A DNA stretch of 18,928 nucleotides, taken from assembly GCA_036123635.1 (NCBI GenBank), contig JAZADL010000085.1:1-18928 (forward strand), written 5' to 3'. Positions 1 through 6,338 of this stretch are shown in pieces (the first letter of the stretch is position 1; every line of letters starts with the position of its first letter). Below the pieces are notes generated by a model. It was not told the DNA's origin, did not search any database, and saw only the letters and a list, made by a program, of their open reading frames with translations. Source of the DNA: UBA9410 sp036123635 (lineage in GTDB: Bacteria; Actinomycetota; Acidimicrobiia; Acidimicrobiales; MedAcidi-G1). Position numbers and translations under genes: made by a program.

Positions 1-693
1 GTCGGCCTCATCGGCACCAATGGCGCCGGCAAGTCGACACTCATGAACGCCATCGGTGGTTTCGTTCCGTCTACGGGGACCATCGAGATCCTCGGCCGCG
101 ACGCCTCCGGGTTGTCGGCGGCCAGCCGAGCCCGGCTGGGGTTGGGTCGGACCTTCCAGGCAGCCCGCCTGTTCCCGGAACTGACCGTGAGCGAAACGGT
201 CCAGGTGGCCCTGGAAGCCCGGGAGAGGACAAGGCTGCTCCCGACGACGTTCTTCCTCCCGTCGTCGATCCGGGCCGAGCGGGCCAAGGCATCCGACGCC
301 TCTGACCTGATCGACTTCCTGGGCCTGGGCCGCTACTCCGATGCCTTCGTAGCCGAACTGTCGACCGGAACCCGCCGTATTGTCGAACTAGCTGGACTGC
401 TGGCCCTTGACGCCCGGGTGCTGTGCCTCGACGAGCCCACGGCCGGCATCGCTCAGAGAGAAACTGAGGCCTTTGGACCGCTGCTTAAGCAGATCCAGCA
501 GGAACTGGGCGCCACAATGGTCGTCATTGAACACGACATGCCGATGATCATGGCCCTATCCGACCGGGTGTACTGCCTAGAAACCGGGCAGATCATCGCC
601 GAGGGATCCCCCGACGAGGTTCGAAATAACCCCCGGGTGGTGGCCAGTTACCTAGGCACCGACGACCGGGCCATCGACCGCTCCGACGGCTAA
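1..693 (+). CDS. ABC transporter ATP-binding protein, LivG-type, partial (5' end outside window)
   Basis: The reading frame is open from base 1, so the start lies upstream; 230 residues are visible. Walker A (GTNGAGKST) is at visible residues 5-13 and the Q-loop is in TFQAARLF near residue 53. A modified signature, LSTGT followed by RR, is at about 120-124, Walker B (VLCLDEP) at 140-146 with the D-loop region after it, and the H-loop (VIEHDM) near 178. The order and the short, non-canonical signature fit the branched-chain amino acid (LivG/LivF) class of importer ATPases, which hydrolyse ATP at the inner face of the membrane to drive uptake. The substrate cannot be read from this piece, and the permease and binding-protein genes would lie to the left. 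It ends 24 bp from the convergent MscS gene. Confidence 0.9.
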   Translation, partial: VGLIGTNGAGKSTLMNAIGGFVPSTGTIEILGRDASGLSAASRARLGLGRTFQAARLFPELTVSETVQVALEARERTRLLPTTFFLPSSIRAERAKASDASDLIDFLGLGRYSDAFVAELSTGTRRIVELAGLLALDARVLCLDEPTAGIAQRETEAFGPLLKQIQQELGATMVVIEHDMPMIMALSDRVYCLETGQIIAEGSPDEVRNNPRVVASYLGTDDRAIDRSDG

Positions 694-717
694 CCGCAAC
701 GGAAGCCCAACCATCGG

Positions 718-1827
718 CTACTCGTCGCCGTCGCTGCCCGATCGACCATCCAGGAGGTCGTCTCGAACCTTGGTCTCGGGGACCACCGTGGTGCGCTCCG
801 AGACCTGGTTGATCCACACCGTCCGCTGGGGGAACGGAATCTCGATGCCGTTGGCGTCGAAGGCCTTCTTGAGGCGGGCCCGGATGAGGCGTCCCGTGGC
901 CCACTGCTCGTTGGGTTCCGTCTTCACGGCCAGGCGGATGGAGATGGCGTCGGCACCGAAGCTCTGTACACCCCAGATCTCGGGTTCCTCGATAATGGTG
1001 GCCGACTCCAGTTCCTCCCGCCAAAGGCTGTCGGCCACCTCCTTGATGACGCTGGCCGCCAGATCGATATCCGTGTCGTAGGCGACGTCCACGTCGAGCA
1101 CCGTGCGGGCCCAGAGCTGCGAAGAGTTACCCACCCGGCGGATCTCACCGTTGGGGACCACCCACAATGCCCCGTCGATATCCCGCAGGGTCGTGGTCCT
1201 CAGGGTCACCTTCTCGACCGTGCCCGAAGCGGCTCCCACATCCACGATGTCGCCTACCCCGTATTGGTCTTCGATGATGATGAAGATCCCGGCGATGAAG
1301 TCGGACACCAGCGACTGGGCGCCGAAGCCAATAGCTAGGCCGACAATGCCCGCACCGGCGATCAGCGGACCGAGGTCGAGCCCTAACTCTCCGAGGGCCA
1401 CCATGAGAGCCAGGGCGTAGACGGCAACTCCCGCCAGACCGCGAAGAACCACTCCCAGGGTTGCTGTCCGTTGTCGCGAGCGCTCGGCCTGATCGTGAAT
1501 CTGTTGGAGCTTGCCCCGAGCTCGGCGCCCTAGTCGGGCTAGCCGAGCTGATGACTCGGCTTCAGCCTCACCTTCCTCCCGAGTCCTTGATTCCACGAGA
1601 CGGCTGACCATTCGATCAATGGCCCGTTTCACTAGGCGGTTCACAATCAGAGCGCCGATCAGGATGATCGCCACTTTGAGTGGACGCTCAATCAACCAGT
1701 CCACGAGCCCGGCTAAAGCCTCGTTATCCGTCGTGTCCCAGATCCACTCGCAGGCGAAGCCCGGGGACTCCCCGCAGGCATCCACAAGGCCAGAATCCAA
1801 CAACTCGGTCGTCACCGCTTCAGGCAT
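718..1827 (-). CDS. MscS-family small-conductance mechanosensitive ion channel
   Basis: This 369-residue membrane channel would open under membrane tension and release solutes during hypo-osmotic shock. Hydrophobic segments are at about 50-66 and 122-142. The pore helix with the glycine/alanine pattern typical of MscS is at about 154-180 (IAGAGIVGLAIGFGAQSLVSDFIAG). It is followed by the beta domain (EDQYGVGDIV, then VPNGEI at 224-229) and the alpha/beta C-terminal domain. Between the first two helices is a charged, probably helical stretch (about 67-120), longer than in the E. coli minimal form. The frame is open upstream to 1950, but the ATG at 1827 has a GGAGGT ribosome binding site seven bases ahead, so I use it. 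It is the last gene of the minus-strand block, about 50 bp after the small membrane protein gene. Confidence 0.9.
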   Translation of the reverse strand: MPEAVTTELLDSGLVDACGESPGFACEWIWDTTDNEALAGLVDWLIERPLKVAIILIGALIVNRLVKRAIDRMVSRLVESRTREEGEAEAESSARLARLGRRARGKLQQIHDQAERSRQRTATLGVVLRGLAGVAVYALALMVALGELGLDLGPLIAGAGIVGLAIGFGAQSLVSDFIAGIFIIIEDQYGVGDIVDVGAASGTVEKVTLRTTTLRDIDGALWVVPNGEIRRVGNSSQLWARTVLDVDVAYDTDIDLAASVIKEVADSLWREELESATIIEEPEIWGVQSFGADAISIRLAVKTEPNEQWATGRLIRARLKKAFDANGIEIPFPQRTVWINQVSERTTVVPETKVRDDLLDGRSGSDGDE

Positions 1828-1877
1828 CGGCGCCACCTCCCCGCCGGACGGTAGTCCCCCGGGAGCCGTGACAAGGA

Positions 1878-2081
1878 TCAGCCACTCAGGCTGGCTACGG
1901 CCCAGAGTGCGGCAACGGTCCCCAGGACGATGTAGAGAACGCTCCGCCACACGGGCGGACGAACTAGGTCTCCGTCAGCTCGTTGTCGTGGCGGTCGAAC
2001 GAGGGCCGTGGCATTGCCCACAGCCATGGCCCCTCCGAGGGCAAGCAGCAGCCAGCCCAGGATGTCCTCGCCCAAGAACAC
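1878..2081 (-). CDS. Small two-helix membrane protein, unknown function
   Basis: This 67-residue protein has two hydrophobic segments, about residues 6-26 and 46-65, separated by a short basic loop (RPPRQRADGD). I do not recognise the family. Translation would start at GTG (2081), with a GAGGA sequence at good distance upstream; that sequence lies at the end of dnaB, whose stop codon is only 10 bp away. The tight spacing, the ribosome binding site and the membrane-protein composition argue for a real gene cotranscribed with dnaB and possibly the downstream MscS channel. No catalytic motif is visible, and a role with the channel is only suggested by position. Confidence 0.65.
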   Translation of the reverse strand: MFLGEDILGWLLLALGGAMAVGNATALVRPPRQRADGDLVRPPVWRSVLYIVLGTVAALWAVASLSG

Positions 2082-2091
2082 CGATCGGTCC

Positions 2092-3606
2092 TCAGCTAGC
2101 CCGCGACATGTTGGAGAAGCGGGTGTAGCGGGGCAGCCAGGCCAGCTTCACGGTGCCCGTCGGCCCGTTACGGTGCTTGGCCACGATGACCTCGGCGGTA
2201 CCCAGGTCAACGGAGTCCGAGTTGTAGACCTCGTCGCGGTACAAGAAGATCACCACGTCGGCGTCCTGTTCGATGGATCCCGACTCACGGAGATCAGCCA
2301 ACATCGGACGCTTGTCTTGTCGCGTTTCTAGACCCCGGGAGAGCTGTGACAAACCGACCACCGGGCAACCCAACTCACGGGCCAGGATCTTGAGGCCCCG
2401 GCTGATCTCGGAGACCTCGACCTGCCGACTCTCCGCTGTAGAACGGCCGGTCATGAGCTGGATGTAGTCCACGACGACAACCCCCAGCTTGCCAACCCGA
2501 CTCTTGAGACGTCGGGCCTTGGCCCGGATCTCCATGACCGAGGTGTTCGGGTTGTCGTCGATCCAGATATGGGCTTCACTCAGCTTGCCGACCCCACGGT
2601 TGATGCGCGACCAGTCGTCGGACGTCAACTGTCCGTTGCGGATGTTGGTGGCGTCCACCCGAGCCTCAGAGCACAGAATCCGTTGGGTCAACTCCATCTG
2701 GCTCATCTCCAGCGAGAACACCACAGTCGGTAGTTCGCACCGGATTCCTATATGGGTGGCCAGACCGAGACCGAAGGAGGTCTTTCCCATTGCTGGCCGG
2801 GAGCCAACGATGATGAGCGACTCTTCCTGGAGGCCAGATAACAGCATGTCCAGGTCCTCGTAGCCGGTGGGTGTACCGGTGATGTGGTCACCCCGTTCCA
2901 TCAATTCTTCGAGGCGGTCCAGGTTGGCATCCAGGAGGTTCCGGATCTGAGACATGGAGTCGGTCACCCGTCCCTGACCCACCTGGAACACCAGGCTCTC
3001 GGCCTCATCAACGGCCTTGACCACGTCGTCGGGTCGGCCGTAGCCGATCTCAGCAATCTCGTTGGCCGCACCAATGAGGCCTCGCAGGGTGGCATGCTCC
3101 TGGACGATCCGGGCGTACTTAGGGGCGCTAGAGGTAGCGGGGGTCGACGCCTGGAGTTCCAACAGCAGACCCGGTCCACCTATCTGGTCCAGTAATCCGG
3201 ACCGGGTTAGGGCCTCGGCCACGGTGACCGGATCAGCCGGCTCTCCCGAGGCATACAGGCCACAGATCGCCTCGAACACGTGGCCGTGCGAGGGCTTGTA
3301 AAAGTGTTCGGCGTTGACGACTTCTAACGCGTCGGCAATGGCATCGCGCGATAACAACATGGCGCCAAGGAGCGAAGCTTCGGCGTCAAGGTTGTGTGGA
3401 GGGACCCGTGCACCCGACGAACGGTTGGCAGAGCGGGAACCCCGGTCGGCCGACCACGGTCGCTGGCCATCGTGGTCGTCGTCTCGTGGTTCCTCGGGGA
3501 GCGGGGCATCGTCAGGGAGAGGCGGGAGGTCAGGAAGGGCCATGTCCGCCGGGCCGGGTGATTTGCTCGTCTGGTCCACGTCCTCGTCGTCGGGCGACGC
3601 GCTCAT
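2092..3606 (-). CDS. dnaB: Replicative DNA helicase DnaB
   Basis: This is a 504-residue hexameric helicase that unwinds DNA 5'-3' ahead of the replication fork and recruits primase. A low-complexity acidic/proline-rich N-terminus (about 1-66) precedes the conserved N-terminal domain, which begins at RVPPHNLDAEASLLGAML. The RecA-like motor has Walker A GSRPAMGKTS at 268-277, the SLEMS segment near 298-302, Walker B VVVVDYIQL at 376-384, and the SQLSR and DLRESG segments after it. No intein is present. The frame is open to 3627, but the ATG at 3606 has a GGAG seven bases upstream, better than the alternative at 3627. It lies downstream of rplI with a 193-bp gap that may hold its own promoter, the usual actinobacterial order. 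Confidence 0.97.
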   Translation of the reverse strand: MSASPDDEDVDQTSKSPGPADMALPDLPPLPDDAPLPEEPRDDDHDGQRPWSADRGSRSANRSSGARVPPHNLDAEASLLGAMLLSRDAIADALEVVNAEHFYKPSHGHVFEAICGLYASGEPADPVTVAEALTRSGLLDQIGGPGLLLELQASTPATSSAPKYARIVQEHATLRGLIGAANEIAEIGYGRPDDVVKAVDEAESLVFQVGQGRVTDSMSQIRNLLDANLDRLEELMERGDHITGTPTGYEDLDMLLSGLQEESLIIVGSRPAMGKTSFGLGLATHIGIRCELPTVVFSLEMSQMELTQRILCSEARVDATNIRNGQLTSDDWSRINRGVGKLSEAHIWIDDNPNTSVMEIRAKARRLKSRVGKLGVVVVDYIQLMTGRSTAESRQVEVSEISRGLKILARELGCPVVGLSQLSRGLETRQDKRPMLADLRESGSIEQDADVVIFLYRDEVYNSDSVDLGTAEVIVAKHRNGPTGTVKLAWLPRYTRFSNMSRAS

Positions 3607-3799
3607 GTCGACTCTCCGGTCTCCCATCCACCCATGAGCTCAAGAATGCACGGACTGCCCTGTGGGGTGCTAGAGGGAAAACTCCGGCTACTGGTCCCCA
3701 ACACGTCTCCCCGGGCGGGGATATCGCGACGCATCCTGTGGATTGTGGGCCATCCGGTCCGGGAGGCGGGCCTGCGGACGATCGACGACACGACGGGGA
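3607..3799. other. Intergenic region between rplI and dnaB
   Basis: This is 193 bp with no convincing gene; a 62-codon minus-strand frame here overlaps the dnaB start and looks like a shadow. A short GC hairpin (TCCCC/GGGGA, loop of four) is at 3708-3721 but has no T-tract after it, so I do not call it a terminator. The region could hold the dnaB promoter, but no clear -35/-10 pair was identified. Confidence 0.4.
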
Positions 3800-4246
3800 T
3801 TAGGCCTCAGCCTGTACCTCGACGGTCACCGGCACGGAGACCTCGGCGTGGAGTTCGATGATGAACTCGTGCGAGCCGATGTCCTTGGCTGTCTCGCCGA
3901 TCACCTGTCGACGGTCGACCACCAGGCCGACCTGGGAGGCCAGGGCTTCGGTCACCTCGGCCACGCCAACCGAGCCGAACAGTCGGCCCTCGTCGGAGGC
4001 CTTGGCCATCACCTGGAGTACCACACCGGTGATCTGGGCGGCCGCCAACTCAGCGTCGTTTCGGTCAGTCGCTGCCTTCATCGCGCGCTTGCGCTGCATG
4101 GCCTCGGCCTGGGCCGCCACACCTTCAACGGCCTCGATGGCCAGTCCGCGGGGAACTAGATAGTTACGGGCGTACCCCCGGGCCACTTCAACAATGTCCC
4201 CGGTACGACCAAGACCGTCCACATCGTTACGGAGGAGAACCTTCAC
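3800..4246 (-). CDS. rplI: 50S ribosomal protein bL9
   Basis: This is the 148-residue large-subunit protein bL9, which binds 23S rRNA near the L1 stalk and helps maintain reading frame. The N-terminal domain begins VKVLLRNDVDGLGRTGD and contains the typical VARGYARNYLVPRGLA segment (about 22-36). It is followed by the long connecting helix and the C-terminal domain (GRLFGSVG, then the IKxxG-like region, here VIGETAKDIGSHEF). Length is normal. The start is GTG, overlapping the rpsR stop codon as GTGA, with a GGAG seven bases upstream, so it is probably translationally coupled to rpsR. It is the last gene of the rpsF-ssb-rpsR-rplI cluster. Confidence 0.97.
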   Translation of the reverse strand: MKVLLRNDVDGLGRTGDIVEVARGYARNYLVPRGLAIEAVEGVAAQAEAMQRKRAMKAATDRNDAELAAAQITGVVLQVMAKASDEGRLFGSVGVAEVTEALASQVGLVVDRRQVIGETAKDIGSHEFIIELHAEVSVPVTVEVQAEA

Positions 4247-4782
4247 GACCCTTCTCCATCTTCATCTTCCACTGCCTCAAGTAGCTCGGCTGACTCATCG
4301 GTCGCCTCGGCCTCAATCGTCTCGACGGGCTCAACCGACGCATCGGTCGCCTCGGCCTCAATCGTCTCGACAGCCTCAACCGACTCGAAGGCCTCGACAG
4401 CCTCTAACTCCTCGTCGGTGGCCTCATCACCTGAACCCGGAGGCGGCGCGGTCGGACGGGGCGGTGGGCCATCGGCTCGGGCGCTCCGGTCGTCGGACCG
4501 CCGCTCGCGGCGCTGCGTGGTGACCCGGTTTGTGTACGGGATCAGGGCCATTTCCCGGGCGTTCTTGACAGCCCGGGCCACCTCACGCTGCTGCTGTTCG
4601 TCGTTGCCGGTAACCCGGCGGGTCTTCAACTTGGACCGCTCGGAGACGAACTTTCGGAGCATCTCGGTGTCCTTGTAGTCGACAAAGTCAACTTTGGCGA
4701 TGGTCAGCGGGCTGACCTTCTTCTTGCCCCTACGGGCACTGTCCCGGCTCTTGTTACGGCGGGGAGGAGTGCGGCGTGCCAT
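4243..4782 (-). CDS. rpsR: 30S ribosomal protein bS18 with long acidic C-terminal extension
   Basis: bS18 binds 16S rRNA on the small-subunit platform together with bS6. The conserved domain spans about residues 20-90 (KKKVSPLTIAKVDFVDYKD, then LRKFVSERSKLKTRRVTGN and REVARAVKNAREMALIPYT). The CxxC pair of zinc-type S18 is replaced by SPLT and the protein has no cysteine at all, as in the C-minus paralogues. Normal bS18 is about 75-90 residues; this one is 179. After a basic/proline stretch (91-118) comes a highly acidic tail with two copies of a 15-residue repeat (134-148 and 149-163). The tail is in frame and its stop overlaps the rplI start, so it is not an annotation run-on. The start ATG overlaps the ssb stop (TGATG) and has GAGGAG eight bases upstream. 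Confidence 0.95.
   Translation of the reverse strand: MARRTPPRRNKSRDSARRGKKKVSPLTIAKVDFVDYKDTEMLRKFVSERSKLKTRRVTGNDEQQQREVARAVKNAREMALIPYTNRVTTQRRERRSDDRSARADGPPPRPTAPPPGSGDEATDEELEAVEAFESVEAVETIEAEATDASVEPVETIEAEATDESAELLEAVEDEDGEGS
4296..4385. repeat. 45-bp tandem direct repeat (two copies) inside rpsR
   Basis: Two adjacent copies, 4296-4340 and 4341-4385, share the 5' core catcggtcgcctcggcctca and differ at only a few bases. On the coding strand each encodes 15 residues of the form SVE(A/P)VETIEAEATD(A/E). The near identity at DNA level suggests a recent tandem duplication inside the acidic tail. Confidence 0.9.
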
Positions 4783-5219
4783 CAGAAGGGCTCCTCATCC
4801 GGATAGTCAGCAGCGGGGGCAGCGGTCGCTGCACCACCGGCCGGCGCGGAGGATTCACCGCCGCCGCCACGAAACTCGTTTCGAGTGACCTCAGCAGTCG
4901 CCCACTTCAGGCTCGGGGCTACATCGTCGGCCACAATCTCGACCTTCGAGCGACGTTCACCCTCCTGGTTCTCCCATGAGCGCTGATCCAGCCTCCCGTG
5001 CACGATCACCCTGGCTCCCTTGGTAATCGATTCGGCCACGTTCTCGGCCAGGCTGCGCCAACAGGTGATGTCAAAAAACGAAACCACCTCCTCGTCGTTC
5101 TGGCCCTTGCGGTTCCATGCAAGGCCGAAGTTCGTCACAGCGGCGCCGTTCGGGGTAAACCGCAGTTCAGGGTCTCGGGTCACGTTCCCCACGACGGTCA
5201 CGGTGTTGTCATATGCCAT
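4782..5219 (-). CDS. ssb: Single-stranded DNA-binding protein
   Basis: This 145-residue SSB coats single-stranded DNA in replication and repair and recruits partners through its acidic tip. The OB-fold spans about residues 1-108: it starts MAYDNTVTVVGNVTRDPELRF and includes FFDITCWRSLAENV and GARVIVHGRLDQRSWENQEG. A glycine/alanine-rich linker follows, ending in the acidic tip YPDEEPF, slightly different from the common DDDIPF but keeping the terminal Pro-Phe. The start ATG has a GGAG eight bases upstream. It lies 17 bp after rpsF, and its stop overlaps the rpsR start by one base, so the cluster is read as one message. Confidence 0.97.
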   Translation of the reverse strand: MAYDNTVTVVGNVTRDPELRFTPNGAAVTNFGLAWNRKGQNDEEVVSFFDITCWRSLAENVAESITKGARVIVHGRLDQRSWENQEGERRSKVEIVADDVAPSLKWATAEVTRNEFRGGGGESSAPAGGAATAAPAADYPDEEPF

Positions 5220-5236
5220 TGGATGCTCTCCGTTTC

Positions 5237-5593
5237 TCAGCCGGCCTCGGCCGGTGACGCTTCGCCGAGCAGGCCGCGACGGGTCGCCTCGGCCTCGGGC
5301 AGGCGCATGATCTTGTGGCGAACTATCTCACTACGGTCCGCGAGTCGAAGGATGCGGTCTGTGGAATCCAGGTTGCCCGCATCAGTCACCACATCGAGGA
5401 CGACATAAACACCCTCCCACTTGTGGTTGATCCGGTAGGCAAACCGTCGTCGACCCCAGGGCTCGGAATCCAGCACAGACGCAATGCGGCCGCCTTCGGA
5501 TTCGATATTGGCGGTGACCTTCGCCAAGCTGGACGCAACGGCCTCCTCGTCGAGGTCGCCGTCCAAGATGATCATGATCTCGTAGGCCCGCAT
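5237..5593 (-). CDS. rpsF: 30S ribosomal protein bS6
   Basis: This 118-residue small-subunit protein pairs with bS18 on the platform. It begins MRAYEIMIILDGDLDEEAV and contains the GRRRFAYRINHKWEGVYVVLD segment typical of bS6, followed by a helix and the end of the ferredoxin-like fold with a short alanine/glutamate-rich tail. A GTG nine bases upstream (5602) is in frame, but it lies only two bases from the AGGAGGTGA ribosome binding site, so the ATG at 5593 is the better start. It is the first gene of the rpsF-ssb-rpsR-rplI cluster. Confidence 0.96.
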   Translation of the reverse strand: MRAYEIMIILDGDLDEEAVASSLAKVTANIESEGGRIASVLDSEPWGRRRFAYRINHKWEGVYVVLDVVTDAGNLDSTDRILRLADRSEIVRHKIMRLPEAEATRRGLLGEASPAEAG

Positions 5594-5618
5594 GGCAGGC
5601 ACTCACCTCCTCTGGACT

Positions 5619-5659
5619 CGGGCGTCGCCCTCGGCGCGCCCGGGGCCCCGTAGTGGGGC
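5619..5659 (-). promoter_or_regulatory. Tandem hairpins in the rpsF leader, possible S6/S18 control element
   Basis: Just upstream of the rpsF ribosome binding site, two GC-rich hairpins can form. One is at 5619-5642: six pairs, a bulged base, four more pairs and a three-base loop. The second is at 5645-5659: GCCCC pairs with GGGGC around a five-base loop. rpsF operons in many bacteria carry a leader RNA bound by the S6:S18 dimer. Position fits such an element, but I could not confirm its conserved bulge, so the role is inference. The rest of the 278-bp gap to DUF5318 shows no gene; short frames there are on the wrong strand or overlap flanking genes. Confidence 0.35.
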
Positions 5660-5871
5660 AGGGGGAACAGGTTGTCACGCTCCCCGATTCGACCGGCGCA
5701 CTGGCCTACGTGGAAGCAAGGAGAGGCTACCGCCGCCCGTTCCAAGGTCCGACCCATATCCACTCCCCGATCATGACCACCGGGTGTGACACCGAATCTC
5801 CTGAAACCACCGGGACGACCCGGAAACGTTCAGGCCAGCGGAACCCGGCCCCGGGAGAAGTCGGTCGGCAG

Positions 5872-6285
5872 TCAGCCCCGGCCGAGGGAGGTGATTCGGA
5901 CTAGGTGGTTCCAACCGCAGGACGGGCACACCTCGACCACATATCCGGTCAGGTTGGCCTGTCGGGCATCGAGGCGCTCCAACTCCCCGGGTGTCGAGAT
6001 GCACCGGCCGTGGGCCGGAAGGCGGGGACCAAACACGTAGGTCACGTGGGCTACCTCGTACTCCTCACAAACTGGGCACGTCTCTGACGTAGGGGTTCCG
6101 CACTCCGCGGCATTTCGCCGCAACATTGGTTGGGCGTCACATAGGACGTCTAGGCCCACGTTTCCCCGACGCCAGCCCTCGAGCGTGGTCTGGCGGGCTA
6201 GGCGGTAGTCGACGTCGGCCGGGCGACGGACGGGTAAGAGGCTCTCTGGGACTTGTACTGCTTCGCCAGTTCGCCGACTCGCCAC
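5872..6285 (-). CDS. DUF5318 family protein (zinc-ribbon-like)
   Basis: This protein of about 137 residues matches the actinobacterial DUF5318 family by its VDYxLARQTTLxxWRRG opening, LCDAQPMLRRNA segment, VTYVFG and the C-terminal EVCPSCGWNHLVR. Two CxxC pairs (C70/C73 and C120/C123) could bind one zinc. The family's function is not known; the cysteine pairs suggest a structural zinc or nucleic-acid contact, but that is inference. No ATG is available near the N-terminus. GTG at 6285 has an AGGG seven bases upstream, and TTG at 6291 is the alternative. The gene lies between the CCA-enzyme gene and the rpsF cluster, a neighbourhood where this family is often found. Confidence 0.85.
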   Translation of the reverse strand: MASRRTGEAVQVPESLLPVRRPADVDYRLARQTTLEGWRRGNVGLDVLCDAQPMLRRNAAECGTPTSETCPVCEEYEVAHVTYVFGPRLPAHGRCISTPGELERLDARQANLTGYVVEVCPSCGWNHLVRITSLGRG

Positions 6286-6338
6286 GAGCAAACCCTAGGC
6301 CAACAAGACGGGACCGGCTGGAGGGCCAGACGGAACGA

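Noticed and set aside
593..1024. 143-codon minus-strand frame starting inside the ABC ATPase gene
   Set aside because: It overlaps the real ATPase and MscS genes in another frame, and its composition (Gly/Arg/Pro-rich) is that of a GC-rich shadow frame.
3708..3721. Small GC hairpin as rplI terminator
   Set aside because: It has only a five-pair stem and no T-tract on the minus strand.
5653..5904. 83-codon plus-strand frame in the rpsF upstream region
   Set aside because: It overlaps the 3' end of the DUF5318 gene on the opposite strand, has no recognised domain, and shows low-complexity Thr/Arg/Pro composition.
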